NCBI RefSeq assembly: GCF_003353055.1
Contig: NZ_QKWJ01000011.1
Coordinates: 1-64,000 of the forward strand
Origin: Cupriavidus lacunae
GTDB taxonomy: Bacteria > Pseudomonadota > Gammaproteobacteria > Burkholderiales > Burkholderiaceae
Reading direction: 5' to 3'
DNA length: 64,000 bases
Shown here piece by piece: positions 18,555 through 32,084 of the stretch. A program made the translations under genes and the position numbers. The stretch's first letter is position 1, and each line of letters begins with the position of its first letter. The notes under the pieces are model-generated. The model had not been told where the DNA came from. It did no database searches and saw only the letters and a program-made list of their open reading frames with translations.

Positions 18555-19244
18555 CTAGAAGCGGAATGCAATACCGGCCGCTAGCATGACGGGGTCGAGA
18601 CGCGCGGAGGCATGGACCGGCACCTGCCCAAGATATCCCGTTGCTCTGGTGCGCAGGATGAATTTCTTAACGTCAACAAAGATTCCAACGTGTTTCGTCA
18701 GCCGGTACTCCAATCCAGCCTGGCCCACCCCACCCCACGCATTGCGCGCCTGAAAGTCGGAGACAGCACCGTCGGAGGTGTCGAATATCTTAACGTATGT
18801 AACGCCGGCACCCAGATAGGGGTACAGATTGTAAGGAGCAAGCGCCTGAAACTGGTACTGAAGTGTCAATACTGCCGGGCCATACTTCACTTCGCCAAGC
18901 TTCCCCACACCTGCTACGGTTCCCGTCCCACTCATTGTCGTTGTAGGCGGTATGCCAACGGTAAAACCCAAAGACACACTTGGCGTTATCCGGTAGCCGA
19001 ATTCGGCCATGAATGTTGCATTGTTTTTCACGTCCAGGCTTGCTCCTGGGATCAACTGGCCACCTGCCTTCATATCCGCGCCTGCATTGAATGCCGCCCA
19101 TGCGCCACCCGCACGGATCCACCAGCGGCTGTTATCCGACTGGAGTGTCACATTTTGAGCACTGGTGACCGCTGGAATAATACTAAGCACAACAAAACAA
19201 CACTTGTATATTTTTATTTTCGACCTTTCCGTCTTGCATTCCAT
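18555..19244 (-). CDS. OmpW-family outer membrane protein
   Basis: A 229-aa small beta-barrel. An N-terminal signal peptide (KIYKCCFVVLSIIPAVTSA) is followed by alternating strands typical of OmpW: WWIRAGGAWAAFNAG, FMAEFGYRITPSVSLGFTVG, the YPYLGAGVTYVKIF strand and a terminal AGIAFRF ending in Phe. OmpW barrels pass small hydrophobic compounds and often accompany aromatic or alkane pathways. It lies upstream-facing away from the bph operon. A second OmpW gene is at 42602. The ribosome binding site GGAGACGAAG precedes ATG 19244. Confidence 0.9.
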   Translation of the reverse strand: MECKTERSKIKIYKCCFVVLSIIPAVTSAQNVTLQSDNSRWWIRAGGAWAAFNAGADMKAGGQLIPGASLDVKNNATFMAEFGYRITPSVSLGFTVGIPPTTTMSGTGTVAGVGKLGEVKYGPAVLTLQYQFQALAPYNLYPYLGAGVTYVKIFDTSDGAVSDFQARNAWGGVGQAGLEYRLTKHVGIFVDVKKFILRTRATGYLGQVPVHASARLDPVMLAAGIAFRF

Positions 19245-19367
19245 CTTCGTCTCCGTTTATTTAAAATTTATACTCCGATTGACATTGACAATTTGACTTA
19301 TTGCCACCCCTAGTTTCTTGCGCACGAGCAGTCACAAGGCCTGTCAAACCATCTCGTTTTACAGAAG

Positions 19368-19745
19368 TCATGCGCCTTCGTAGCGTAGAGCCTGAATTGT
19401 GGCGGCAGCATCCACGGTTCGCTGCAAGCCGATCCAGAGCGTCTTTGCGCCGGGCTCGCCATCGCTCTTGCGGCCCAAGAAGCCACCCAGTGATGCAATC
19501 AGGCGAATCATTTGATTGAGCGTGGGTGGCTTTGGAGGGCGCGGCTTCTTCGCCAGTAGATAGGCACCCCGTATCTCGTCGGCATCAAAGAACAGCGACG
19601 CATCCAGCTCAGGGCAGGTTCTGCCCAGGCGCATCAGTCGCGCAATACGCCACAAGACCACCATGTACAGCACGAGCGCACGTTCGACTCGATCCATGTG
19701 CGAGAGCTGTAACGCTTCCACTTTGAAGCCGTTTTTCCATTCCAT
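19368..19745 (-). pseudogene. IS4/Tn5-type transposase C-terminal remnant
   Basis: The frame carries the C-terminal part of an IS4-family transposase: WKNGFKVEALQLSHMDRVER with the catalytic-Glu region altered or lost, RIARLMRLGRTCPELDAS, PPTLNQMIRLIASLGGFLGR and WIGLQRTVDAAA. Upstream of about 19745 the frame is fused to unrelated sequence that includes the GGGGTTG repeat. It is about 125 of an expected 450 residues. Confidence 0.75.
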
Positions 19746-19805
19746 TAGAAGTACGGCCGGCCAGAGCGATGGTTCGAGGCAGAAGTTGATGAATGTCGAG
19801 GGATA

Positions 19806-19851
19806 AGGGGTTGTAAACCGACGCAGACTCGCGTTTACTCTTGGATTTTCA
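19806..19851 (+). repeat. Terminal-repeat-like sequence, copy 2
   Basis: GGGGTTG followed by AGACTCGCGTTTACTC matches the minus strand of 1-46 closely. It reads inward toward the bph operon. A partner in the opposite orientation further right was not found by eye. Confidence 0.4.
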
Positions 19852-20013
19852 GAGCGAATGGGCAACGAGGCGGGGGCGTGGGTGGCTGTCAAACCGCGGA
19901 CGCCGCCTTATTCGAAACTTGCGAATCTCCGGAATGGAATAATTCGTAACGACAATAACTCACTCGGATAATATTATTATGCGCATCTCTATCCGATCGG
20001 GGCTGGTGCTACT

Positions 20014-21072
20014 TCAATCGACGACGCTCGTTCGTCGCTGCCTTTCTGTCGCACATTCACGATCTTGCCGTTTGAGCAGATCCAACGCCACGTCCACAAT
20101 CATGTCCTCCTGCCCACCGACCATGCGTCGGCGACCAAGTTCGACAAGGATGTCTACCGTTTTTACGCCATACTTATGGGCGGCCGCTTCGCTGTGGCGT
20201 AAAAAGCTCGAATACACTCCGGCATAACCGAGCGCAAGCGTCTCTCGATCCACCCGCACAGGACGATCTTGCAGAGGACGGACGATGTCATCGGCTGCAT
20301 CCATTAACCGATACAGATCGGTACCATGATTCCAACCCATCCTGTCAGCCGCAGCGATAAACGCTTCGAGTGGTGCATTGCCGGCGCCCGCTCCCATTCC
20401 CGCCAGCGACGCGTCGACGCGGTCGCAGCCTTCCTCCACGGCGACAATGGAATTCGCAACGCCAAGAGACAGATTGTGGTGCGCATGCATGCCCGTTTCT
20501 GTCTTCGGATCCAGCACCGCCTTCAACGCGCGGAAGCGTTCTCGCACGTCTGTCATTGTCAACGCACCACCCGAGTCCACAACGTAGATACAGGTCGCGC
20601 CATAGCCCTCCATCTTCTTCGCCTCAACGGCCAGACGATCAGGCGTCGTCATGTGGCTCATCATGAGAAAGCCGACCGTGTCCATACCTAATTCACGCGC
20701 GTATTCGATATGTTGTTTTGAGATGTCGGCTTCGGTACAGTGCGTAGCCACCCGGACTACACGTGCCCCGGCGTCGTAAGCGGCCTTCAGGTCGTGAATC
20801 GTGCCAATGCCCGGTATCAGCAGTGTCGCGATTTTGGCGTGCGACACCACGTCGGCGACGGCTTCAATCCACTCCACGTCGCCATGAGCTCCGAAACCGT
20901 AGTTGAAGCTTGAACCTTGCAGGCCATCGCCGTGCGCGACTTCGATGCTGTCCACCTTAGCGCTGTCGAGTGCTTGGGCGATGGTCCGCACGTGCTCGAT
21001 CGAGTATTGATGACGGATCGCATGGCTACCATCGCGCAGCGTCACATCGGAGATGTAGATTTTCTTGGTCAT
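20014..21072 (-). CDS. bphI: 4-hydroxy-2-oxovalerate aldolase
   Basis: A 352-aa class II pyruvate aldolase cleaving 4-hydroxy-2-oxoacids to pyruvate and an aldehyde, the last step of the meta-cleavage lower pathway. The N-terminus has [17 protein letters not shown] with the metal-binding Asp and catalytic His. [13 protein letters not shown] supplies the two metal-binding His. The C-terminal helical domain that docks the dehydrogenase is present ([20 protein letters not shown]). It follows the acetaldehyde dehydrogenase by 14 bp with AGGAAAG before ATG, matching the known complex that channels the aldehyde between them. It is the last gene of the bph operon. Confidence 0.96.
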   Translation of the reverse strand: MTKKIYISDVTLRDGSHAIRHQYSIEHVRTIAQALDSAKVDSIEVAHGDGLQGSSFNYGFGAHGDVEWIEAVADVVSHAKIATLLIPGIGTIHDLKAAYDAGARVVRVATHCTEADISKQHIEYARELGMDTVGFLMMSHMTTPDRLAVEAKKMEGYGATCIYVVDSGGALTMTDVRERFRALKAVLDPKTETGMHAHHNLSLGVANSIVAVEEGCDRVDASLAGMGAGAGNAPLEAFIAAADRMGWNHGTDLYRLMDAADDIVRPLQDRPVRVDRETLALGYAGVYSSFLRHSEAAAHKYGVKTVDILVELGRRRMVGGQEDMIVDVALDLLKRQDRECATERQRRTSVVD

Positions 21073-21086
21073 GATCTTTCCTGTTG

Positions 21087-22037
21087 TTAGACAGTGGCAA
21101 CAGAACGCACGCGCGAGGCCATCGACTCGGCGGTATGCAACGCCGCACTGGTCATGATGTCAAGATTGCCGGCGTACGAAGGAAGGTAGTGAGCTGCGCC
21201 CTCGACTTCGAGAAAAATGGAGGTTTTCAGACCGCTCATACGCTGACCAACGCCCGGAATGTTGATGGGCTGGTTTGCCTCTATACGATCAAACTGAACC
21301 GCCTGCTTCAGCCGGTAGCCTGGCACATAGGCTTGTACGTCGGCGACCATGCGTTCGACCGAGTCAGCGATTAAGTCCTGGTCAACGAAGTCACTGAGCG
21401 TGTAGACCGTATCGCGCATGATCAGCGGCGGTTCAGCCGGATTCAATACGATCACAGCCTTGCCTCTACGAGCACCACCGACCACCTCAATTGCCTTCGA
21501 CGTTGTCTCAGTGAACTCGTCGATGTTGGCGCGCGTACCCGGGCCGGCGCTCTTGCTTGAAATCGATGCGACGATTTCTCCGTATTGCACCGTGGCGACG
21601 CGCGAAACAGCCGCAACCATTGGGATAGTGGCTTGCCCGCCGCAGGTGACCATGTTGACGTTGGTCGCATCGAGATGCGCCGCGCCGTTGACGACGGGAA
21701 TGCAATAAGGACCAATGGCTGCCGGCGTGAGGTCAACCATGCGGATGCCGGGTTTGAGTGTACGCAGGAAGGCATCGTTCTTGACATGAGCGCTCGCACT
21801 GGTAGCGTCGAAGACAAGGTCGATTTCGTCGAATACGGGCAGACGTGCGAGACCTTCGACGCCCTCGTGTGTCGTCGCCACGCCGAGGCGCGCAGCTCGG
21901 TCAAGGCCGTCGCTCTTCGGGTCGATGCCAACCATGGCGCCCATCTCGATGTGGCGACCATGACGCAGGATTTTAATCATCAAATCCGTGCCAATGTTGC
22001 CGCTACCGATAATGGCAGCTTTGAATTTACGGGTCAT
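21087..22037 (-). CDS. bphJ: Acetaldehyde dehydrogenase (acylating)
   Basis: A 316-aa enzyme oxidising acetaldehyde (or propanal) to the acyl-CoA with NAD and CoA, partner of the adjacent aldolase. The Rossmann motif [16 protein letters not shown] starts at residue 9. The catalytic cysteine is in [13 protein letters not shown] at about residue 130. The dimerisation part includes [17 protein letters not shown] 22037 with AAGGAAC upstream is chosen; the 51-codon upstream extension has no family similarity. Confidence 0.96.
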   Translation of the reverse strand: MTRKFKAAIIGSGNIGTDLMIKILRHGRHIEMGAMVGIDPKSDGLDRAARLGVATTHEGVEGLARLPVFDEIDLVFDATSASAHVKNDAFLRTLKPGIRMVDLTPAAIGPYCIPVVNGAAHLDATNVNMVTCGGQATIPMVAAVSRVATVQYGEIVASISSKSAGPGTRANIDEFTETTSKAIEVVGGARRGKAVIVLNPAEPPLIMRDTVYTLSDFVDQDLIADSVERMVADVQAYVPGYRLKQAVQFDRIEANQPINIPGVGQRMSGLKTSIFLEVEGAAHYLPSYAGNLDIMTSAALHTAESMASRVRSVATV

Positions 22038-22141
22038 GGTGATGTTCCTTGAGTCAGTTTGTTTCGCGTTCGGGTGAACGCCCAAGCCTGTGCGAATGAG
22101 CCAGGGTTCATTCCTGCAGATTGCACTCCCACGACGCCGTC

Positions 22142-22948
22142 TTACTCTTTTTCGAACGCCGCGGTTACCGACCCCAGACCGGCAATGCACACGTCAAATA
22201 CGTCACCTCCCAGCACCGGCACCATGGGCCCCAGCGCACCGGAGAGCACTGTGTCACCGGCGCGCAGTGGATAGCCGGCCCGAGCCATGACTGTCGCCAG
22301 CCACAGTGTGGAATTGAGCGGCGATCCTAGGCAAGCCGATCCAGCACCAGACGACACCAATACACCGGACCTCTCCATCGTCATGCCTGCATGGCGTGCG
22401 TCGAAATCGCAGAGCCGAGTCGGCTTGGACCCCAACACATAAAGTCCGGACGATGCGTTATCCGCGATGGTGTCCGTGATGCGAATGTCCCAGTTAAGTA
22501 CCCTGGAACCCACGATCTCGATGGCTGGCACCGCAAAATCGATGGCCTGAAACAGATCAGCCACCGTCAGTTGATCTGCGTCAAGATCTCGCCCGAAAAC
22601 AAACGCAATCTCTGCTTCGACCTTTGGCTGAAGTACGTCCTTGAGTACGATCTCCTCGCCTTCGACGCGCGCCATATCGGCAAACAGCATGCCGTAGTCC
22701 GGCTGCCCCACCCCAAGCTGCTTTTGTACGGCCGCGGACGTCAGACCGATTTTTCGACCCACGAGGCGGCGGCCTGCCTCCAATGCCCGTCGCGTGTTGA
22801 TTTCCTGCACTGCATAGGCCAGCTTCAAATCGGTTTCGCCGATTAGAGACCGCACCGGAGGTATGGCCACTCCCTTGAGCTCGGCCTCGTACAGAAGATC
22901 GGCGGCTTCAAGTGCTGTGCGGGCTAATGCCGTATCCGGTTGATTCAT
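22142..22948 (-). CDS. bphH: 2-hydroxypenta-2,4-dienoate hydratase
   Basis: A 268-aa hydratase of the MhpD/4-oxalocrotonate decarboxylase fold, adding water to 2-hydroxypenta-2,4-dienoate to give 4-hydroxy-2-oxovalerate. Visible features are [17 protein letters not shown], the metal-binding [12 protein letters not shown] acidic pair and a [15 protein letters not shown] segment. GAAGGG lies before ATG 22948. It is the first lower-pathway gene, 63 bp after the extradiol dioxygenase. Confidence 0.95.
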   Translation of the reverse strand: MNQPDTALARTALEAADLLYEAELKGVAIPPVRSLIGETDLKLAYAVQEINTRRALEAGRRLVGRKIGLTSAAVQKQLGVGQPDYGMLFADMARVEGEEIVLKDVLQPKVEAEIAFVFGRDLDADQLTVADLFQAIDFAVPAIEIVGSRVLNWDIRITDTIADNASSGLYVLGSKPTRLCDFDARHAGMTMERSGVLVSSGAGSACLGSPLNSTLWLATVMARAGYPLRAGDTVLSGALGPMVPVLGGDVFDVCIAGLGSVTAAFEKE

Positions 22949-23011
22949 TGCACCCTTCTCATGAGTTCCTGGTTTCGATGATCGCCGCGCGCGGGATTGC
23001 GCAGCAGTGTC

Positions 23012-23887
23012 TTATATGCGACCGACGAGCTTATGTCCCCATACGCTGATACGGTCGTAGCGGACCACGGACCAGCCGACCTCCACATCGCGAGCGCCCC
23101 AGCCAAACTCGACGGCGAAGCCCGATGGCGTCGCCCCATAAAACGAAAACATGTGATCGTTGGTGTGGCGGCCGAGCGTCGTAACGAGGGCACCCTCGGC
23201 ATCAAACCTGTCATAGGCGAAACCGACATCGTCCAGCCCCTCGCTTTGCAGCATGAAGTGATGGAGTTTTTTCGCCCCCGGCAGCTTTGCCAATGCCAGT
23301 GTGTGATGACGGCCGTTGCAATGCAGAAAATAGAGAGTGGTACTCAGCTCAGCGTTGAGCTTCCAGTCAATAATGTCTGACAGCTTCATGCCGATCGCAT
23401 CGGTATAGAAACTGAGCGCGGCGTCCATATCCTGAACGCTCAGGACATAGTGACCGAGGCCCTGATCCCCGGTTTGAAATCCCGATACGCCGAGCGGAGA
23501 AACAAACGGTTGCTCGAATCGCTCGGTTGCACCGTAGTAAACTTCGACCCGGTTTCCGAATGGATCGGCGCAGGAAAGCAACCCGAGCACGCCCCGCTTC
23601 GCGACCAAATCGGCACCTTCAACCTTTACCTCGACGCCGTGACTCTCCAGACGTTCCTGCACTCGGTAGAGCGCTTTATCGTCTTCGACCTCGTAGCCCG
23701 CAAAGAGATAATCGTCGGAGGGGCCCTGGGTAACGGAGAGCCGCCAGTCGCGTGAATCGGTCCGGAACTGCGCCTGCGCTTCGGTGACAGCGCCCTCCAT
23801 CGCGCCCAGCTTGCCCGTGACGAACGAGCGCCACGCAGATACATCCGTTACTTCGAATCCGAGATACCCAAGGCGTTGAATGCTCAT
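23012..23887 (-). CDS. bphC: 2,3-dihydroxybiphenyl 1,2-dioxygenase (type I extradiol)
   Basis: A 291-aa vicinal-oxygen-chelate dioxygenase, two-domain type, opening the catechol ring next to the hydroxyls. The C-terminal domain carries the Fe(II) 2-His-1-Glu ligands: [22 protein letters not shown] and FAVEFGWGA. The second-shell His in KLHHFMLQ is also present. The N-terminal domain starts [25 protein letters not shown] precedes ATG 23887. Placement after the diol dehydrogenase makes a dihydroxybiphenyl-like catechol the probable substrate. Confidence 0.95.
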   Translation of the reverse strand: MSIQRLGYLGFEVTDVSAWRSFVTGKLGAMEGAVTEAQAQFRTDSRDWRLSVTQGPSDDYLFAGYEVEDDKALYRVQERLESHGVEVKVEGADLVAKRGVLGLLSCADPFGNRVEVYYGATERFEQPFVSPLGVSGFQTGDQGLGHYVLSVQDMDAALSFYTDAIGMKLSDIIDWKLNAELSTTLYFLHCNGRHHTLALAKLPGAKKLHHFMLQSEGLDDVGFAYDRFDAEGALVTTLGRHTNDHMFSFYGATPSGFAVEFGWGARDVEVGWSVVRYDRISVWGHKLVGRI

Positions 23888-23900
23888 ATCCGTCTCCTGC

Positions 23901-26289
<2,389 letters not shown>

Positions 26290-26853
26290 CTAGAAAAAGA
26301 AGCTGAGATTGTTGGCGAGAATCGTGCTCTGATCGATCAGGATGGTCCGATTGACGATTTCAAAGCCTGCGTCGGCGTCCGTGCGGCGCAGCGTATCGCG
26401 CCGCTCGCCCGCGAAAATATCGGTTTGGCGTTCCAGGCGATTTCGATACACGATGAAAGCACTGGAAATTTCGTACTCGCCGGCGGACGCGCCATTGAGA
26501 ATCATCACGTTGCTGATGAGATGGCGAGTACGTGACGCCGGATTTTCCGACCAACCGACGTCCGAGACGATTTTTCTCAACCGCCCTTTCATCGTCGTTG
26601 CGTCTTCATCGAAATGCGCGAACTCGTTGGCTCTCGAATATTCCTGGGCTGCATCACGCATGATCCGCGTTGTGCGGATCGGCATGAAATATCGGATGTC
26701 TTTCGCGAGCAGGGCAAACCACTCTTCAAATCGACGATCATTGAGCAGCTTGGCTTCCCAGTAGTAAAACTGCTCGATTTCGTGCTGTAGCTCGGGCGAA
26801 ACAGGTACCGGCTTCCTGGTGAAGATGTCGGCTTTCTTGACGGGATCAGACAT
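26290..26853 (-). CDS. bphA2: Ring-hydroxylating dioxygenase beta subunit
   Basis: The small subunit of about 187 aa of the terminal oxygenase, NTF2-like fold, structural partner of the alpha subunit. Family features are [38 protein letters not shown] and the terminal NLSFFF. The second ATG (26853) is favoured because AGAGGGA is then eight bases away; an ATG two codons earlier is too close to it. Confidence 0.95.
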   Translation of the reverse strand: MSDPVKKADIFTRKPVPVSPELQHEIEQFYYWEAKLLNDRRFEEWFALLAKDIRYFMPIRTTRIMRDAAQEYSRANEFAHFDEDATTMKGRLRKIVSDVGWSENPASRTRHLISNVMILNGASAGEYEISSAFIVYRNRLERQTDIFAGERRDTLRRTDADAGFEIVNRTILIDQSTILANNLSFFF

Positions 26854-26959
26854 GACCATTCCCTCTGAATTTCTAATGGCAGGATCGCTGGATCAGACAG
26901 CGCTCAAGACCTGACTCCGGCCATCAACCGGCCGGCCTCGAGCCGAGGCATTAACTGAC

Positions 26960-28384
<1,425 letters not shown>

Positions 28385-29212
28385 TCACTCTGCGGAAAGA
28401 AAAGCCTCGACCTGGCTGATGAATCCTCGTGTCTGCTCGATCTGTACCCAATGCCCGCATTTGCCGAAAACGTGCAGTTGGGACGACTTAAGAAGCTGAT
28501 TCAGTCGAATCGACGTTTCCACCGGGATCACTCGGTCCTCGCGACCGTGCAGTAGCAGCGTCTCGTGCGGGATGGACTGGATCTCGTGGTCGGGGATTGA
28601 CAGCTCATCGAGCCGCTGCTGCCTCGGGCTCGGGAACATCGCAGCAAACGACTCCTGATGCCCGGGTCTAATACTTGCTTCGTAGCGCAGCTTGGCCAAA
28701 TCATCCGTGATCCGGCTGCGGTCATAGGAGAGGTAATCCAGCACGACCCGCATATTGTCCACGGACGGTTCATAACCCCATACAGCCTCAAGCCCCTCGG
28801 TAATCTCACTCTTGGGGCCACCGCAACCCATCAGCACCAACCGGCGAACCCTTTCCGGGAATTTGATGGCGAGCGCGAGCGCTACGGCACCGCCGAGTGA
28901 ATTGCCAATCAGATCCACACGATCGAGTTCCAGCGCATCCAGAACTCCAACCACGTGGTCCGTCCAGGTTTGAAGGCCGTACGAGATTCCTGCCGGCCGC
29001 TCGGTAAACCCAAAGCCCACGAGGTCCGGAGCAACGACTCGCCGGGTCTTGGACAATTCCGGGAGCAGCGTTCTCCAGTTCGCCCAGGCCGTTACGCCTG
29101 GACCCGAGCCGTGAAGCAACACTACCGGTTGGCCGCTTCCGGCATCGTGAAGATTGGTGTCGATGCCCCCAGCGCGCACCGTGGCGCCAATTTCTGCATT
29201 GGTGTTGCCCAT
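28385..29212 (-). CDS. bphD: 2-hydroxy-6-oxo-6-phenylhexa-2,4-dienoate hydrolase
   Basis: A 275-aa C-C-bond hydrolase splitting the meta-cleavage product into a carboxylic acid and 2-hydroxypenta-2,4-dienoate. The oxyanion-region motif is LLHGSGPGVTAWANW, the nucleophile elbow is DLIGNSLGGAVAL, the acid is in REDRVIP and the base in FGKCGHWVQIE. It is the first gene of the operon, 75 bp before the alpha subunit, whereas hydrolase genes usually come after bphC. CTGGAG precedes ATG 29212. Confidence 0.95.
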   Translation of the reverse strand: MGNTNAEIGATVRAGGIDTNLHDAGSGQPVVLLHGSGPGVTAWANWRTLLPELSKTRRVVAPDLVGFGFTERPAGISYGLQTWTDHVVGVLDALELDRVDLIGNSLGGAVALALAIKFPERVRRLVLMGCGGPKSEITEGLEAVWGYEPSVDNMRVVLDYLSYDRSRITDDLAKLRYEASIRPGHQESFAAMFPSPRQQRLDELSIPDHEIQSIPHETLLLHGREDRVIPVETSIRLNQLLKSSQLHVFGKCGHWVQIEQTRGFISQVEAFLSAE

Positions 29213-29682
29213 CTATGAACTCCAGTTAGGAACTTTGGACTTGCGAGGGGTGGAGAAGCCAGCAGCGCAGTACGCTACCGACATCGATGCCGCGGGACTT
29301 GCGTGCAGGCCCCCGCAGCCACCTCCCAGTGAGTCACCACAAAAACGTCTTCTATTCAAAATATCGTTATTGATGTACAATGACGTTATTATGAGTGAGC
29401 AGACGTTTTTTGGAATCCGTGAAAACCCGATGATGCCGAAGTCCCCGTGCCACGCATGGAGGGCTGCCGCTAGCGTTGCCAATCGAGTCGCAGTGCTCCA
29501 TGATTGACATGTGAAATAGCTCGAAACATAACAACGCCGCCGGCTGCGGCGAGGTCGGCATTCGTATGCGCGGCTTGTGGCTCTGACTTGGGCTGATACG
29601 TCTCTGCATAGCTGTGCCGCAGTTACCGATTGATCGCACACCGGACCAACCTGACTGCTGTCCAACGAAGCGGAGAAAAGCG
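29213..29682. promoter_or_regulatory. Divergent bph control region
   Basis: About 470 bp between the operon and the GntR gene, with an AT-rich centre. An interrupted palindrome CGTTATTG-ATGTA-CAATGACG (one mismatch) lies at 29365-29385. An outer pair AAAACGTCT (29342-29350) and AGACGTTTT (29401-29409) is a perfect inverted repeat. These are plausible binding sites for the GntR regulator. Promoter boxes were not assigned. Confidence 0.6.
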
Positions 29683-30453
29683 GTGACTCAGCAAAACTCG
29701 GGAGTTTTTGAAGAAATGAGCAACTTAGCCAAGATGACCAACGGGTCGCGGGCGGACTTTGGTCTCGGTCTTAAGGAAGGGAAGGCGTCCACTGCCATCG
29801 AATCAACCTATGCTATTCTCAGGGACGGCATAATAAAAGGCGTCTATCCTCAGGGCTCAAAGTGCCACCTCGACACCCTGAAAACATCTCTAGGCGTCAG
29901 CGGAAGTACCTTACGCGAAGCATTGACTCGCTTGATCGGAGACGGTCTCGTCAGCGCCGAGGGACAGAAAGGATTCACCGTCACCACCATGTCACTGGCG
30001 GATCTCGATGACCTTACCAATGCACGCATCACGCTGGAAACAACCGCTCTCATTGAAAGCATCGAGACGGGTAAAGGCGACTGGGAAGACAATCTCGTCC
30101 TCTGCTTCCGTAGGCTCAGCCGGATCGAAGAACGGATTAACATCGACCCGGCTGGGAGCTTTAACGAGTGGGAGATGCGTAACAAGGAATTTCATGAGGC
30201 ACTCGTCGCGGCATCCCCGTCCAAGTGGCTTGCGAGGTTCAGGGATGTCTTGTTCCACAACTCGGAACGTTACCGTCGGCTATCTGCCACACAAGGTCCT
30301 CCGCCGGCCGTAGTGCATGCCGAGCACAAGGAAATATTCGAAGCCGCCATGAGCCGTGACACGGAGCGGGCAGTTTCGGCCTTGGCTGGCCATATCCGTC
30401 GATCTGCAAATGTCATTCGGTCTCGCGGGCTGCTGAATGATCCAGAAAGTTGA
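29683..30453 (+). CDS. bphS: GntR/FCD-family regulator, BphS-like
   Basis: About 256 aa. The N-terminal winged helix is IESTYAILRDGIIKGVYPQG and LGVSGSTLREALTRLIGDGL, followed by GFTVTTMSLADLDDL and a helical FCD ligand domain containing EFHEALVAA. The arrangement matches BphS, the GntR repressor released by the hydrolase substrate in other bph systems (established for KKS102-type clusters). The role here is inferred from divergence with the operon. GTG 29683 has CGGAGA at good spacing; GTG 29614 and ATG 29716 are other candidates. Confidence 0.85.
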   Translation: MTQQNSGVFEEMSNLAKMTNGSRADFGLGLKEGKASTAIESTYAILRDGIIKGVYPQGSKCHLDTLKTSLGVSGSTLREALTRLIGDGLVSAEGQKGFTVTTMSLADLDDLTNARITLETTALIESIETGKGDWEDNLVLCFRRLSRIEERINIDPAGSFNEWEMRNKEFHEALVAASPSKWLARFRDVLFHNSERYRRLSATQGPPPAVVHAEHKEIFEAAMSRDTERAVSALAGHIRRSANVIRSRGLLNDPES

Positions 30454-30506
30454 TTCGTCCTTGGACAGTCGTTGAATTTGCGGCGCGATGACCATCATCC
30501 GGTCGG

Positions 30507-30713
30507 TCAGTACGGCGCCGTCTTATTCCACAGGCTGCCTCGACACTGAGACCAATCGGACTCCTCTCTATTCGCCAGTGCCGATTCCAACGCGTGAGCA
30601 AAACGCTGAAAAGCATCCAGGGTTCCATGGACGCTTCGGAACTCGGTGCGACCGATTCTGCCGTCAAGTACGACCAGCATTCCAGCATCCGCCGCCAATT
30701 CCAGGATGTTCAT
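30507..30713 (-). CDS. Small hypothetical protein
   Basis: A 68-aa protein starting MNILELAADAGMLVVLDGRI with an excellent AGGAGA seven bases before ATG 30713. No domain is recognised; a short alpha/beta start followed by a helix (DAFQRFAHALESALAN) is likely. It follows the 82-aa gene by 39 bp on the same strand, so the two form a small operon facing the TetR gene. Confidence 0.6.
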   Translation of the reverse strand: MNILELAADAGMLVVLDGRIGRTEFRSVHGTLDAFQRFAHALESALANREESDWSQCRGSLWNKTAPY

Positions 30714-30752
30714 TCCGGTTCTCCTGAGATCGCCCGACTAGCGACCCATCGC

Positions 30753-31001
30753 TTATGCTGCAAGCGGGTAAGCGCGCATCGCCGGCGTGCTCGCCTTTGC
30801 CGGGAACACGTTCCACGAACCGTCATCGTGCCGGAAGAAAACAATGGTCAAACCTCCGTCCGGCCGCACCACGCCGATGCGCACGTAGCGCCTTCGATCC
30901 GATGGTGTGCGACTGAACTCCATCACGCGTACGGTCATCACCGCAGAGTGCCCAAACCACTTTGCGACCAGCGATCGCAAGCACATCTCTCCGGAATCCA
31001 T
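30753..31001 (-). CDS. Small hypothetical protein
   Basis: An 82-aa protein beginning MDSGEMCLRSLVAKWFGHS, with strand-like VRVMEFSRTPSDRRRYVRIG and ends in SWNVFPAKASTPAMRAYPLA. GAAGGAGA precedes the ATG at good spacing. No known family is recognised. A palindromic TetR-type operator lies about 90 bp upstream, so it is probably controlled by the divergent TetR gene. Confidence 0.6.
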   Translation of the reverse strand: MDSGEMCLRSLVAKWFGHSAVMTVRVMEFSRTPSDRRRYVRIGVVRPDGGLTIVFFRHDDGSWNVFPAKASTPAMRAYPLAA

Positions 31002-31090
31002 CTCGCTCTCCTTCTCACCGCGGCGCCACCGTGTCCCGCCAATTCGTGGCCGGAACATTGCAACGTCTTGTCGGTTGCCGTACCGACAAC

Positions 31091-31110
31091 TATAGGTTAC
31101 GCAACCTATA
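31091..31110. promoter_or_regulatory. Palindromic operator TATAGGTT-ACGC-AACCTATA
   Basis: A perfect 8-bp inverted repeat around four bases, between the small operon and the TetR gene. It shares the GGTTA/TAACC core with the site at 31229-31242, so both are probably bound by the same TetR protein. Confidence 0.75.
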
Positions 31111-31228
31111 ATGCAACCTCTTATTTTGGTGATTGAGGGTAAACGATACCGACCAGAACGCGGCATGATTGAATCATTTTGGGTGTCGATGTTTGGCGAA
31201 AACCGGTTTTTCAACCTATACTTAAGTC

Positions 31229-31242
31229 AGGTTAGATAACCT
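31229..31242. promoter_or_regulatory. Palindromic operator AGGTTA-GA-TAACCT
   Basis: A perfect inverted repeat with an extra AACCT half-site at 31213-31217. Its core matches the operator at 31091-31110. Its position before the TetR gene suggests autoregulation. Confidence 0.72.
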
Positions 31243-31430
31243 ATTAAGTGGAGCGATTTCCGAAGAAACCGCCGCAGTCGCAGCGCCGACTCGTCAACGC
31301 GATGCCCGGAAAGCGCAGAACCGCACCGTTGATTGTTGTCGCACAGGGCAGGCGCGCCCCCACGGACCGTTGCCAGACGCGAACTTTGCGCCGAACAGCG
31401 AGACAGTCAGCGCCTCAGAACGGAGTGCAC

Positions 31431-32084
31431 GTGAAAAAACTGACCCTCACTTCCGCAGCGATATTTGACCCACGAACAGCGGCGCCCGCGAGACGGCGCG
31501 GCAATCGGGAGAGTCGGGTGCCTGAGATCATCGAGGTATCGATCAACGTGCTGATCGCGGCGGGTTACGCGGGGTACACGATCAACCGCGTGGCCAATGA
31601 TGCGGGCATCCGCTTGAGCACGTTACAGCACTATTTTTCGACCCGTGAAGCGCTGTTGCGCGCCACGCTCGAAGAGGTCGCAAAACGATACTTCGAGCGC
31701 TTTCGAGGCTTGGCCGAAAACAGAAACCGCTCCCCGCAGGCGCGGCTCGAAGCGATCATCGACGACGCTTTCGCCGAGTTTGCCAAACCTGGGATGCCGG
31801 CAGCGCTCTTCGAAAGTTGGGGGTTGGCGCTGCATGAACCGTTTGCGCGCGATGTCGTTGTAGAGGTACAAAAGCAGTTCACGAGGCTATTTGCGAACCT
31901 CGTCGGCGAACTCAATCCGGAACTGTCGATGGAAGAACGCGAATTGCGCGGTACATTGATCGTGTCCAGTTGCGAGGGCCTGGTTATTTTCCTTCGCTGG
32001 AGTGACGACAGCCCCTCGCAACTGCATGCCTTCCGCAAGGCTGTCAAGGTCGTATGGAGTGGCCTCGGCAAGGCTGACGAATGA
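31431..32084 (+). CDS. TetR-family regulator
   Basis: A 217-aa protein. The helix-turn-helix lies at about 30-75: ISVLIAAGYAGYTINRVA-like helix (INVLIAAGYAGYTINRVAND), then GIRLSTLQHYFSTREALL. The C-terminal ligand domain is ordinary in length. GTG 31431 with CGGAG is chosen because the earlier in-frame region (from 31248) is Arg/Pro-rich and unlike the family. It is divergent from two small hypothetical genes, with matching palindromes on both sides of the intergenic region. The ligand is unknown. Confidence 0.85.
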   Translation: MKKLTLTSAAIFDPRTAAPARRRGNRESRVPEIIEVSINVLIAAGYAGYTINRVANDAGIRLSTLQHYFSTREALLRATLEEVAKRYFERFRGLAENRNRSPQARLEAIIDDAFAEFAKPGMPAALFESWGLALHEPFARDVVVEVQKQFTRLFANLVGELNPELSMEERELRGTLIVSSCEGLVIFLRWSDDSPSQLHAFRKAVKVVWSGLGKADE

